The notes under the pieces are model-generated. The model had not been told where the DNA came from and ran no database searches. It saw only the letters and a list, made by a program, of their open reading frames with translations. A stretch of DNA of 45,606 nt from Pseudaminobacter soli (ex Li et al. 2025) (lineage in GTDB: Bacteria > Pseudomonadota > Alphaproteobacteria > Rhizobiales > Rhizobiaceae), in assembly GCF_003012705.1 (NCBI RefSeq), contig NZ_PXYL01000028.1, forward strand, positions 1 to 45,606, given 5' to 3'. Shown piece by piece: positions 1 through 8,738 of this stretch. Position 1 is the stretch's first letter, and each line of letters begins with the position of its first letter. A program made the translations under genes and the position numbers.

Positions 1-2
1 AT

Positions 3-140
3 AATCAAGGAGGCGGCGGCTTCGACAATAGCGACATTGGCTGGGGCTGGTATGGTTTTGGCGTGCCGTATTCCTACTGCAACCCCTATACCTACGGCTA
101 CTATGGCGCCTGCTATCCGGGATACTACCAGGGGTATTGA
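3..140 (+). CDS. C-terminal part of a Gly/Tyr-rich protein (partial)
   Basis: The frame starting at base 3 is open from the window edge to a TGA at 138-140 and gives 45 residues very rich in Gly and Tyr, ending CYPGYYQGY. The start lies outside the window. Such tails occur on small secreted or surface proteins of Rhizobiales, but I cannot name a family. It is called coding because of the strongly biased, repetitive composition. Function unknown. Confidence 0.55.
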   Translation, partial: NQGGGGFDNSDIGWGWYGFGVPYSYCNPYTYGYYGACYPGYYQGY

Positions 141-741
141 TTGCGCCGGACACACGAAATCAGGCTGAGGTTTCGGCAGCATCTGCACCATGGTGAGCCC
201 GTCCAAGGCGACGGGAAAACAAGCGACGACAACACGTTTGACGGGGGATCACGCGAAGCTTCTGGCGTCATTCGCGGTTTCCACCGGACGCCAGATGCGC
301 CCGTCAACAGTCCGAGCCTTAGCCGCGAATATGCGCGCCTGTTTGGCGTTCCTCCCGCTCGCGACTCGCGAAGCAGCCCTCCGCGCTGGAGACTAAAGAC
401 ACCGTGATTGGTTTGGCTACCCGACATCACTTCGTTGGGGTCTGCCGCGCCCTGGCGCATGCGAAACTTCTCGCCGTCCCTGGAACCGAGACTTGATCTC
501 AAGCATCTCGATCGCCAGGGGCCCGATCCACCTTTCATTTGGCCCAGCAGACGACGTTACGCGTGGCCTTGCACGAGCGACGTGGGCATCGCACCGCGGA
601 GTGGCCGCCCTTCGGTGCCCCATGGTAGTGGATCCGCTTCGGATACGCCTTCTCGGCTCAGTTCCGCTGAGCGGTATAGATCTCGTACGGGAAGGAGGTC
701 ACGGCGATCGGCGCGTGCTACGCGCGCCGATAGCTTCAGAT
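141..741. other. 600-bp gap, no gene recognised
   Basis: Short overlapping ORFs exist on both strands, but none has a convincing ribosome-binding site or a motif I recognise, and their arginine-rich composition is typical of shadow frames in GC-rich DNA. It may contain a decayed gene. The downstream end holds the 3' side of the epoxide hydrolase gene. Confidence 0.4.
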
Positions 742-2097
742 CTAACTGCGCAGAGGCCGAAAGGCGTCGCGGACTTCTCTGCTGAAGATCACTGGTTGCT
801 CCCACGCGGCGAAATGACCGCCGGCCTCGGCCTGATGGAAGTAGATCAGGTTGTGGTAGGCCTTCTCCGCCCAGCTCCGCGGCGCCACGTAGCTCTCGCC
901 GGGAAACGCGGTTACAGCGGCCGGGATCGAGACATTGGCGGGCAGATAGAGATTGGTCTTGTTTTCCCAGTAGAGTCGCGCCGAGGAGATCGCGGTGTTG
1001 GTCAGCCAGTAGAGCGAGATGTTATCAAGCACATCGTCGCGGGTCAGTGCGCCGGAGGAATGCCCGTTGACCGCCCGCCCAAGCACGGCCGATTGCATCG
1101 CCGAGGCCGGCTGGGCATAGCCGTCGCCATGGTCGAGCAACCAGGTCGCGAGACCGGCCGGCGAATCCGTCAACGCTGAAAGCGTCTGCGGACGGGTGCC
1201 CATGATCTGCGCATAGGCACGCCGCTTCGTGAATTGAAGCTTGAGTTGATCGAAGGCCTGTTTCTCTTCGACCGAAAGATTCGCTGGCGGCGCATCACCC
1301 GAGGCAATCGCCTTGAAGACTTCAGGTGGAACGACGCCGGGCAGGTTGACATGAATGCCGAGCAATTCGGGCGCGCCAAGCTTGGCCATTTCATGGGAGA
1401 CCGGCGAGCCCCAGTCGCCACCCTGCGCCACGAATTTCTCGTAGCCCAGCCGCTTCATCAGCACGACCCAGGCGCGGGCGATCCGCTGCGGATCCCACCC
1501 CGTCGTGGACGGCTTGCCCGAAAATCCGTAACCGGGCATCGACGGAATCACGAGGTGGAAGGCATCGTCCGCGCTGCCGCCATTCGCCGTCGGATTGGTC
1601 AGAGGATCGATGATCTTCATCTGCTCGATGACGGAGCCGGGCCAGCCATGCGTCACGATCATGGGTAGAGCATTTCCATGCTGCGAGCGGACGTGGATAA
1701 AGTGGATATCGAGACCGTCAATCTCCGTGATGAACTGTGGCAAGGCATTGAGCCGCGCTTCCACCTTCCGCCAGTCATAGTCGGTCTGCCAGTGGCGGAC
1801 GAGGTCCTGCATCATTGCCAGCGGCACGCCTTGCGAGTCGTCGGCGACCGTCTCCTTCTCAGGCCACCGCGTTGCCGCCAACCGTCGGCGAAGGTCGAGG
1901 ATGTCCTCGTCTGGCACGTTGACACGGAACGGGCGGATCGCATCTTCGGGGGCCGCGTACGTGGGAGATGCGGGCCACATTCCGGCAGCGCCTACCGCCA
2001 TCAACCCCGTGGCTGCGCCAACCAGAAGCCGGCGCCTATCTCGATCGATGCCATCCCGGCCGGAGCCTGATGTGACGGGCGTCTTGGACGTGTCCAT
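742..2097 (-). CDS. Tat-exported epoxide hydrolase (EHN-type alpha/beta hydrolase)
   Basis: 451 residues. A twin-arginine motif (RRRLL at 21-25) followed by a hydrophobic stretch and an AxA-like site near 47-49 predicts export of a folded enzyme to the periplasm. Residues about 55-165 match the epoxide hydrolase N-terminal domain. The alpha/beta hydrolase core has HGWPG (150-154, oxyanion hole) and GGDWG with Asp228 as the likely nucleophile, and a C-terminal HFAAWEQP carries the likely catalytic His. The enzyme would open epoxides by a covalent ester intermediate; its substrate is unknown. The start is supported by AAGGAG seven bases upstream of ATG. It is on the same strand as the SDR at 2340-3083 but 240 bp away, so shared transcription is uncertain. 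Confidence 0.9.
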   Translation of the reverse strand: MDTSKTPVTSGSGRDGIDRDRRRLLVGAATGLMAVGAAGMWPASPTYAAPEDAIRPFRVNVPDEDILDLRRRLAATRWPEKETVADDSQGVPLAMMQDLVRHWQTDYDWRKVEARLNALPQFITEIDGLDIHFIHVRSQHGNALPMIVTHGWPGSVIEQMKIIDPLTNPTANGGSADDAFHLVIPSMPGYGFSGKPSTTGWDPQRIARAWVVLMKRLGYEKFVAQGGDWGSPVSHEMAKLGAPELLGIHVNLPGVVPPEVFKAIASGDAPPANLSVEEKQAFDQLKLQFTKRRAYAQIMGTRPQTLSALTDSPAGLATWLLDHGDGYAQPASAMQSAVLGRAVNGHSSGALTRDDVLDNISLYWLTNTAISSARLYWENKTNLYLPANVSIPAAVTAFPGESYVAPRSWAEKAYHNLIYFHQAEAGGHFAAWEQPVIFSREVRDAFRPLRS

Positions 2098-2339
2098 CGA
2101 GTTTCTCCTTCAGAGAGACGCCAATTGTGCGGCGTGAACGTTCGAGGATGCGCGGCGGTTCCCGGCCAGGCACCTTCGCAATGGTCTCGATCCGTCCCTA
2201 AGGTGACATCCACGACAAGCCGCGGGGCGACGGCAACGCCGACAAAGCGGACGTTTGGCCGAGCGCTGGTTCTGCAGCAAACCGGATGATTTCGGGGCAC
2301 CGATCATGGCGACAAAGCCCATGATCGATGCCAGGGCAA

Positions 2340-3083
2340 TTAGGCGACCCGAGCGAGGGCAACGGCGTCGGAACCAGCCGGATAGTGCAGACGATCCGAA
2401 GCGTCTGTGGCTGCTTGCAGCACGGCCGCGGCCACGTCACCTTCTTTCGTGGTCAGCGCCGGGTTGGCGAAGGCGGCAAAGATTGGTCGCGCGAAATCCG
2501 CATAGGCCTCGGGGATCAGGTCCATGACAGGAATATCAGTGTTTGCCGTGAACCGCGTCGATGGCGCATAGCCGGGCTCCACCAGCTTGACCCGGACACC
2601 CAAAGCGCCCAGTTCATGCGCCAGCGATCCGGTGAAACCTTCGATGGCCTGCTTACTGGCCGTATAGGCCGCCGCCAGCGGCATCGATGCGAGCGTCACA
2701 CTGGAGGTGACATTCACGATAACACCCGAACGGCGCGCCCGCATCTGCGGGATCACCGCCTGGGTCATCGCCATCACGCCGAAGGTGTTGGTCTCGAACA
2801 CCTTGCGCACATGGGACATCGGCGTCACCTCGAACGCCCCGACCACGCCGATCCCGGCATTGTTCACCAGCACGTCAATTGATCCCGCGGCCTCCAGCGC
2901 AACCGTGATGCTTTGCGGGCTGGTGACATCGAGTGGCAGGACGCGGAGGCGCTCCGACTCGCGAAGCACTGCCTTGTGTGGATTGCGCATGGTGGCAATG
3001 ACGTTCCAGCCCTGCTCGTGAAAGCGGCGGGCGGTTTCCAAACCATAGCCGGACGAGCAGCCGGTAATGAGGACGGTTTTCAT
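2340..3083 (-). CDS. SDR-family NAD(P)-dependent oxidoreductase
   Basis: 247 residues with a complete classical short-chain dehydrogenase signature: TGxxxGxG at 7-14, NNAG at 74-77, Ser127/128, and YTASK at 140-144 giving catalytic Tyr140 and Lys144. The Rossmann fold is cytosolic and would oxidise an alcohol or reduce a carbonyl. The substrate is not readable from sequence. AGGAG lies six bases before the ATG. The gene is divergent from the AraC regulator at 3182, with 98 bp between the starts. This SDR-AraC pairing is common, and the regulator probably controls this gene. Confidence 0.92.
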   Translation of the reverse strand: MKTVLITGCSSGYGLETARRFHEQGWNVIATMRNPHKAVLRESERLRVLPLDVTSPQSITVALEAAGSIDVLVNNAGIGVVGAFEVTPMSHVRKVFETNTFGVMAMTQAVIPQMRARRSGVIVNVTSSVTLASMPLAAAYTASKQAIEGFTGSLAHELGALGVRVKLVEPGYAPSTRFTANTDIPVMDLIPEAYADFARPIFAAFANPALTTKEGDVAAAVLQAATDASDRLHYPAGSDAVALARVA

Positions 3084-3134
3084 GTCGGTCTCCTATGTTT
3101 AACGTTGACGCGACAGATCATAGCGGCATGATCA

Positions 3135-3180
3135 GGACTATCATCAATCATTGGTCCGATTTTTGTTTGAGATAGTCCGA
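3135..3180. promoter_or_regulatory. Candidate AraC operator between divergent SDR and regulator genes
   Basis: Two nested patterns occur. GGACTATC (3135-3142) is matched by its inverted copy GATAGTCC (3171-3178). GTCCGA occurs directly repeated at 3154-3159 and 3175-3180, exactly 21 bp apart, two helical turns, a spacing often seen for the two half-sites of AraC-family proteins. The downstream copy touches the regulator start codon, which suggests autoregulation. This is a pattern only; no binding is shown. Confidence 0.45.
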
Positions 3181-3181
3181 A

Positions 3182-4120
3182 ATGACCGATCCGCTTTCCG
3201 ATGTGATCCAGCTTCTGCGGCCCCGCGCCGTGTTCTCGAAAGGGATCAGCGGTGCCGGACGCTGGGCCGTGCGCTATGCCGAGTTCGGCCAACCGGGCTT
3301 CTGCGCCGTGATCGAGGGGCGATGCCGCCTTGCCGTCGATGGCGAGCCGGCAGTCGTCCTCGAAGAGGGCGACTTCGTTCTGCTGCCCGCGACGCCAGCC
3401 TTCACCATGTCCGGTTTCGAGCCCACGCCCCCCTTGCGCATCGACCCGAAAACGGCCGTGCCGCCCGACGGAGAGATCCGGTACGGCCGGCTGGCCGGGC
3501 CGCCCGATGTCCGGCAGTTCGGGGGCTATTTCTCCTTCGGCTCACCCGACGCCGCACTACTCGTTTCGCTCCTGCCGCGCATGATCCACATCCGCGGCAT
3601 TCAACGACTGACCCAGTTGGTGCGTCTCGTTGGCGACGAGGCGGCGCGCGACGACATCGGTCGCGACCTCATCCTCGAGCGCCTCGTGGACATCCTGCTG
3701 ATTGAGGCGCTTCGAGCCGCCCCGGCAAAGGCAGCCCAGCCCGGCCTCCTCCGCGGTCTGGCCGATCCCCGGATCGCCGCCGTTCTGCGCGGCATGCACG
3801 GCGATGTCGAGCGGTCCTGGACCATCCCCGACCTCGCACGCGAGGCGGGCATGTCCCGTTCGGCATTCTTTGACCGCTTCGTCCGCATGGTGGGGGTCCG
3901 GCCGATGCAGTACTTGCTAGCTTGGCGCATGGCCATCGCAAAGAACCTGTTGCGCAGCGGAGGGATCGGGCTCGACGAGGTGGCCAGACGCGTCGGCTAC
4001 GGCTCCGCGAGCGCGTTCAGTACAGCCTTCAGCCGCCATGTCGGCCTGCCCCCCGGCCGCTTCATGAAACGTTCGGATGCGCAGAACGAAAATACATGCG
4101 CTTTGCCGGCTGGGAACTGA
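3182..4120 (+). CDS. AraC-family transcriptional regulator with cupin sensor domain
   Basis: 312 residues. The N-terminal half is a cupin-like ligand domain (GFCAVIEGRC, then EEGDFVLLPA). The C-terminal roughly 100 residues are the two helix-turn-helix motifs of AraC proteins: a first helix pair around DLAREAGMSRSAFFDRF and a second around LDEVARRVGYGSASAFSTAF. It would bind DNA in the cytosol and respond to a small molecule. It is divergent from the SDR gene, its likely target. The start at 3182 is the first ATG in the frame and sits at the edge of a candidate operator. Confidence 0.92.
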   Translation: MTDPLSDVIQLLRPRAVFSKGISGAGRWAVRYAEFGQPGFCAVIEGRCRLAVDGEPAVVLEEGDFVLLPATPAFTMSGFEPTPPLRIDPKTAVPPDGEIRYGRLAGPPDVRQFGGYFSFGSPDAALLVSLLPRMIHIRGIQRLTQLVRLVGDEAARDDIGRDLILERLVDILLIEALRAAPAKAAQPGLLRGLADPRIAAVLRGMHGDVERSWTIPDLAREAGMSRSAFFDRFVRMVGVRPMQYLLAWRMAIAKNLLRSGGIGLDEVARRVGYGSASAFSTAFSRHVGLPPGRFMKRSDAQNENTCALPAGN

Positions 4121-5082
4121 CCGCGGCGTCAGCCAGGGATGTCATCTATTGCCTCTGTGATCTCCTCAATAGCCGCTAGAATTTGCGTGATTTTGGCGTC
4201 TGCTCTGGACCGTCACCAGACAGGCGGCTTTCGGTCGAAGCACGGGGGAAGCAGACGTCTCAAAGCGTGCTGACCCAAGCCGTGGCGCTCCCGAAATAAT
4301 CAGCTTGCTCGAATAGCAACTGCCAATGCCTCGCCTGCGCGAAGCGGACACGCGCGGCGTCTCAAAGGGCGAGAAGGTGAGCGTGCTTTGGCCGACGACC
4401 AAGAAGCTGTGACAGCGTTCCGGAAGGCAACCGAGACGATAGGGGCGCTGTCGCAGTCCACGGCTGCACTCTGGTCATGGCGGCGGCCGGAACCAGCGGA
4501 TGGGTTGGGTGACATCGGCAGGTTGCACAGATCGGCGGTAGCCGGCGGTGGCGTGGGCCAAACAACACGGCGGCAATTGGCACAAATCACATCTGACTCG
4601 CCTCAACAACGTGTATGGTGCTGAAGAATTTTGCTTCAACTATGGCGAGAATGGCCGGCTGCTTTCCTTCATTTTTGCGAGGCCAAGAATGAGTTTGGCG
4701 CAAGGCGGCTAAAGTTTCCGAAACAGCCCGATCACACTACACGCGGTGACAGAAAAAGCGCTCGGAGGTGCAACACCCATATCCCAAAAGCTATTTCCAA
4801 TAGTGGGGAAAGTTGGAAGATGGGGCCACGCATTGTTAAAACGACGGGTTCGGCGCGGCCCGCGCAGTCCGACGAAAGCGTCTGAGTGAATGCCGCGCTC
4901 CAGATATGCCTTACCGAGGCGGCCAAGTGCGAAAATCTTCCCACTCGACATTTTGACTGTGGAACGTGCTGGTAACGGCCGAGATCGAGTTTGAAAAGTT
5001 CGCGGAGCAGCACCGAACGGGCGCGGGGTCATGTCCTCCCCGCGCGAGCCGGGCCGCAGATCAAGCGTTGGCCATTCTCAAT
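4121..5082. other. 960-bp gap with no recognisable gene
   Basis: Several ORFs of 70-107 residues overlap on both strands, including minus-strand frames near 4709-5032 and a plus-strand frame at 4388-4624. None has a family motif I recognise and none has a clear ribosome-binding site. The stretch lies between two separate transcription units and looks like decayed accessory DNA. Confidence 0.4.
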
Positions 5083-5817
5083 TCAAATCGACCACAAGGC
5101 GCCGCCGTCGCAGGCGATCGCTTGCCCGGTGATGTAGCTTGCCCTGTCAGACGCCAGAAACGTTGCGAGTGCAGCAAACTCTTCCGGCTGGCCGATGCGC
5201 CCCATGGGGATCATTCCGGCGACCTTTTGGAGGTCGAGCTTCGCCTCCGCAAGCCGCTCCGTCATGGTGTAACCCGGCATCAGGGCATTGACGGTAATGC
5301 CGTTGGCGGCCAATTCGCGACTCAGGGTCTTCGTCAATCCATGCAGTCCGGCGCGCAAGGCGTTCGAGATGGTGAAATTGTTGATCGGTTCCTTAGCGGC
5401 GATCGACGTCACCAGCAGGATACGACCCCAGTTGCGTTCGCGCATGCCGGGTATCGCCGCCCCAATAGCATCGGTCGCGCTCATGAACAGCCCCTCGAAG
5501 GCACCGCGCCAGTCATCGGCGGAGATACTTTCGAACGGCATCGTCGCCGGTCCGCCCGTGTTGACCACAAGGATATCGACCGAGCCGAGTGTCGCGGCCG
5601 CCTGCTCGACCAAGCGCCGTCCCGCACCGGGCTGTCGCAAATCGCCGACCAGGGCAGTTGCCCCAAGCCTCTCCGCGGCCCCTCTGAGTCGAGCTTCATC
5701 CCGCGCGCAAATGGCGATTTTCACGCCTTCGGCGGCCAGTTCCTTAGCTACGGCAAAGCCAAGCCCTTTCGACGCGCCCATGACGAGGGCGGACCTACCG
5801 CTCAATCCGAAGTCCAT
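5083..5817 (-). CDS. SDR-like oxidoreductase lacking the Tyr/Lys catalytic pair
   Basis: 244 residues with a good Rossmann dinucleotide site (GASKGLG at 14-20) and the usual SDR ending around TGQAIACDGG. The active site is unusual. NNAG is replaced by NTGG (86-89), Ser138 is present, but the positions expected for Tyr and Lys are Ser151 and Arg155 in the string ISNALRAG. A subgroup of 3-oxoacyl-ACP-reductase-like SDRs carries this variant, so it is probably natural rather than damage. It is the last gene of the catabolic operon, 62 bp after the hydratase. AGAGG lies six bases before the ATG. It could act on a hydroxy or keto intermediate, or have a binding role. Confidence 0.88.
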   Translation of the reverse strand: MDFGLSGRSALVMGASKGLGFAVAKELAAEGVKIAICARDEARLRGAAERLGATALVGDLRQPGAGRRLVEQAAATLGSVDILVVNTGGPATMPFESISADDWRGAFEGLFMSATDAIGAAIPGMRERNWGRILLVTSIAAKEPINNFTISNALRAGLHGLTKTLSRELAANGITVNALMPGYTMTERLAEAKLDLQKVAGMIPMGRIGQPEEFAALATFLASDRASYITGQAIACDGGALWSI

Positions 5818-5879
5818 GAACAGCCTCTTTCTTCAGTGCACCATTGAAGTCTGCCCAAAGACAGACAGCCCTGCCGGGG

Positions 5880-6650
5880 TCAGGCCCCCCTGACCTTGAC
5901 GCTGCCAATCCCGGAGACATCGAAGCGATAGTTGAAAGGTCCAGCCGGGAAGCGTGTGGTCACGATGCTGCCCGTCATGACGACATCGCCCTTGCGCAAG
6001 ATTTGGCCGGAGGCCGCGAGATGGTTGGCGAGCCAAGCCAACGGCACGAATGGGTGCCCGAGCGCATCCGCGCCACGGCCGCGCGCAATTTCAACGCCTT
6101 CTTGGTAGGCGATGCCCTCGGCTTCTTCCATGCGGGCCGGCGGCGATACGAATGGTCCGACCACGATCCCCGCATTCCAGGAATTGTCTGCCACCAACGT
6201 CTCACAGTGGAGAACGCTGTAGTCGGCATGGCGGTCATCCACCAGTTCGATTGCTGCGGCAACCGCATCGACAGCAGCTCCCGCACTTTCGGGTGTGAAC
6301 GGAACACCGTTCGGCACCAGGTCATGACCAAGCCGGACGCAGATTTCGAATTCAAGGCCGAGATGGTGATAATCTGCCAGTGACAGGTGGACGTCGGAAC
6401 CGAAGACACGATTTGTGAAGACGGATCCCCTGATGGGCTGGTCGATGCCGCACATCTCCTGCATGCGCTTTGATGTCAGGCCAATCTTGTAGCCCGCTGT
6501 GCCGTTTTCGCCGATGATCGCGGCGACATAAGCATCCTGCACCCGATAGGCGTCGGACAGGTCATTGATTCCGTCCAGCCTGTGGAATTTGGTGCCGTCG
6601 TCATGTTCGGCAACCAGCTTTCTGGCGATCTCGCCGATAGCCTGTGTCAA
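5880..6650 (-). CDS. mhpD: 2-oxopent-4-enoate hydratase-like enzyme (MhpD family)
   Basis: 256 residues from the chosen start, the normal length for MhpD-type hydratases of the fumarylacetoacetase-related superfamily. Conserved pieces include GYKIGLTSKRMQ, the acidic metal-site segment GLEFEICVRLG and GHPFVPLAWLAN. Family members add water to 2-oxopent-4-enoate to give 4-hydroxy-2-oxovalerate. The frame stays open to an ATG at 6773, but that would overlap the upstream gene by 67 bp. TTG at 6650 is preferred because GGAGG lies eight bases upstream (plus-strand 6659-6663). In this operon it would feed the aldolase MhpE, or hydrate a substituted 2-oxo-4-enoate for the RraA-type aldolase. Confidence 0.85.
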   Translation of the reverse strand: MTQAIGEIARKLVAEHDDGTKFHRLDGINDLSDAYRVQDAYVAAIIGENGTAGYKIGLTSKRMQEMCGIDQPIRGSVFTNRVFGSDVHLSLADYHHLGLEFEICVRLGHDLVPNGVPFTPESAGAAVDAVAAAIELVDDRHADYSVLHCETLVADNSWNAGIVVGPFVSPPARMEEAEGIAYQEGVEIARGRGADALGHPFVPLAWLANHLAASGQILRKGDVVMTGSIVTTRFPAGPFNYRFDVSGIGSVKVRGA

Positions 6651-6706
6651 ATCCTCGTCCTCCGATTTCGATAAAATCGTTTTCAAGCGCGCAATAAAAA
6701 CAGCCT

Positions 6707-7372
6707 CTAGATGGCGTCCGGGACGCTGAACACATCGAGCAAAGTCCTGCCCTCCGCCAGTTCCGCCGCCCATTGTTCTTCGAGGCGAACGCGCTCAAGA
6801 GCCAGGGCGAGAAGGGCTTCGGCTTCTTCCGCTGGAACGATGGCAAGACCATCATTGTCACCCAGAACGACATCGCCGGGCCTCACTGGAACGCCGCCGA
6901 AAACAATCGGCCCGTTCACGAAGCCGCGCTCCTTCGACAAGGGTCCGCGCGCAGTGGTGCCAAGACAATACACGGGAAAATCGGGCCAGTTTGCGATTGT
7001 GTCGATGTCGCGAACGGCACCGTTGACGATCAGACCGGCAATCTTCTTTCGGCGAGCGGCACCGCACAGCAGTTCGCCGACATATGCCGTGTCAATGCTG
7101 CCGCCAGCATCAATGACAACGATGTCGCCTTCCCCGGCAATGTCGATCGCATGCAGCGACGGTCCGAAGTCAGCGCGTTCGCACCACGCAGTGACAGCCT
7201 GCCCGAACATCCGAGTGCCGAGCTCGAACGGGCGGAGCGGCCTTATCCGGCTATCCGTCAGCAGTCGGCCGCTAGTCACGTCCGACAAGATCGTCACGGG
7301 GACCGCGGCCCAGCCTTGCAGAACGTCATGCGCCACGCTGTTTGGACGTGTGCTGTGGATTTTTGTAGGCAT
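6707..7372 (-). CDS. RraA-like aldolase/demethylmenaquinone methyltransferase family protein
   Basis: 221 residues of the RraA / 4-hydroxy-4-methyl-2-oxoglutarate (HMG) aldolase fold. The metal- and substrate-site pattern is present: GELL at 99-102, then Arg121-Asp122 in GAVRDID about 20 residues later, and GDNDGLAIVP near the C terminus. Metal-dependent aldolases of this family split HMG or 4-carboxy-4-hydroxy-2-oxoadipate to pyruvate plus a second oxo acid. The RNase-regulator role of E. coli RraA is less likely in a catabolic operon. AAGGA lies eight bases before ATG. It is 35 bp after the aminotransferase gene. Confidence 0.85.
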   Translation of the reverse strand: MPTKIHSTRPNSVAHDVLQGWAAVPVTILSDVTSGRLLTDSRIRPLRPFELGTRMFGQAVTAWCERADFGPSLHAIDIAGEGDIVVIDAGGSIDTAYVGELLCGAARRKKIAGLIVNGAVRDIDTIANWPDFPVYCLGTTARGPLSKERGFVNGPIVFGGVPVRPGDVVLGDNDGLAIVPAEEAEALLALALERVRLEEQWAAELAEGRTLLDVFSVPDAI

Positions 7373-7407
7373 CGGTTCGTTCCTTGATTGCAGGCAGCCG
7401 GCAAAGG

Positions 7408-8601
7408 TCAGGCGTTGCGCCTTGCAGTCAGCAGCTTGCCAAGCGCGGTGATCCCCTGGACGATGACTTCGTCCGTTTGAGTGGAATAGCTGACGCGCGC
7501 GTGATTGACCTCCTGCTCGAGCGGGAAAAACGTCGCGCCGGGAACGTAAGCAACCTTCGCCTCTGGCAATGCGTGGTCAGCCATGAAGCGAGCGGTGTCA
7601 AATCCTTCCGGAAAGGTCAGCCAGGTGAAAAGGCCGCCGCTCGGTTCGGTGAATGCAACGTCCTGTGGGAAGGTGCGCCTGATAGTGTCGAGCATCAGGT
7701 CCTTCTTGTGGCGATAAATCTGGCGGATAGACGCGATGTGCGCATCGATGTCGTATTTTTCGAGAAACAGGGATACCGCCGCCATGTTAAGCGTGCTGCA
7801 CTGCGTATCGGCGGCAAGCTTCAGCAGGCCAAGCTGCTGGATGAGTTCCTCGGAAGCGACGGCCCAGCCCAACCGCAAGCCGGGCGCGAGAATCTTGGAG
7901 AAACTGCCGAGATAGATGACGCGGCCTTCGGTGTCGAAGCTCTTGATGGGCGGGATCGGCTCGCCCTGATAGCGGATTTCGCGATAGGGCGTGTCTTCCA
8001 AGACGACGAGATCAAACCTGTTCGCCAGTTCGACCAGTTTCTTGCGGCGCTCCAGGCTCAGCGTCACGCCGGTTGGGTTCTGAAAGTCGGGCACGGTATA
8101 GATAAGCTTGGCCCCTGGGCTGCGCTCAAGCGTCCGCTCGAGGTCGTCCATGTCCATGCCGTCATCGTCCATCCGCACGGCGGCATAGCGGGGTTCGCAG
8201 GGGTTGAAGGCGATGAGTGCGCCAAGGAAGGTCGGATTTTCCGTGACGATGACGTCGCCCTTGTCGACCAGCATTTTTGCCACGAGATCCAGCCCCTGCT
8301 GGCCGCCCTGCAGGATCAGCACGTTGTCGGCCCCGCAGGCGATGCCGTCGCGCGCCATTCGCGTAGCGATCTGCTCGCGTAGCTTCGGGCTGCCGTTGGA
8401 GACGGTGTATTGCAGCGCTTCCCGGCCATTGCCAGCGATTGAAGCGCGGAAGACTGCCTCCAACTGTTCGAGCGGGAACAAGGAAGCGTCGGGGTAGCCT
8501 CCGCCAAAGGACATGATGCTGGGGTCCGCACCGAGCCGCAAAAGCTCGCGGATGGCAGACGGCTTCACTTGGGACATGCGGTTGGCAAGCCGGATGTTCA
8601 T
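7408..8601 (-). CDS. PLP-dependent aminotransferase, class I/II (2-aminoadipate/ARO8 type)
   Basis: About 397 residues of a fold-type I aminotransferase. Numbering from the GTG at 8607, the PLP features are PDFQNPTG (173-180), Asp205 in VLEDTPY, and the Schiff-base Lys238 in SFSKILAPGLRLGW. Relatives (2-aminoadipate, aromatic or broad 2-amino acid transaminases) convert amino acids to 2-oxo acids in the cytosol. GTG at 8607 and ATG at 8601 are both possible starts; ATG is chosen. Its place between an amino-acid-type importer and 2-oxo-acid hydratase and aldolase genes suggests it makes the 2-oxo acid that they process. Confidence 0.92.
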   Translation of the reverse strand: MNIRLANRMSQVKPSAIRELLRLGADPSIMSFGGGYPDASLFPLEQLEAVFRASIAGNGREALQYTVSNGSPKLREQIATRMARDGIACGADNVLILQGGQQGLDLVAKMLVDKGDVIVTENPTFLGALIAFNPCEPRYAAVRMDDDGMDMDDLERTLERSPGAKLIYTVPDFQNPTGVTLSLERRKKLVELANRFDLVVLEDTPYREIRYQGEPIPPIKSFDTEGRVIYLGSFSKILAPGLRLGWAVASEELIQQLGLLKLAADTQCSTLNMAAVSLFLEKYDIDAHIASIRQIYRHKKDLMLDTIRRTFPQDVAFTEPSGGLFTWLTFPEGFDTARFMADHALPEAKVAYVPGATFFPLEQEVNHARVSYSTQTDEVIVQGITALGKLLTARRNA

Positions 8602-8703
8602 CGTCACACTCTCACTTCATCGGCAGGGGCCGTCAGCAATGTTGCCACGGGCGCGCACCTACTTATCGTCCGATCGCGGTCGCCTCGAGGGCGGAATAGT
8701 GTC

Positions 8704-8731
8704 GGCGCGACGGGTTCGAACCCGCCGCGCC
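8704..8731 (-). promoter_or_regulatory. Strong RNA hairpin between binding-protein and aminotransferase genes
   Basis: A near-perfect inverted repeat lies just past the binding-protein stop codon. The core CGGGTTCGAACCCG (8711-8724) is a perfect palindrome, flanked by GGCGCG (8704-8709) and CGCGCC (8726-8731) with one position between. In minus-strand RNA that position is a G-U wobble, giving an unbroken stem; in plus-strand RNA it is an A-C mismatch. The structure therefore fits the operon transcript. There is no U-run, so 3'-end protection of the upstream mRNA is more likely than simple termination. Confidence 0.6.
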
Positions 8732-8738
8732 GGCATGG

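Noticed and set aside
4388-5032. Several frames of 70-107 codons on both strands
   Set aside because: They overlap each other, have no start signal and match no family I know.
8701-8735. tRNA-like T-arm (GGGTTCGAACCC) near a CGCGCCGGCA end
   Set aside because: No anticodon or D arm can be folded around it. The whole segment is better explained as one long hairpin after the binding-protein gene.
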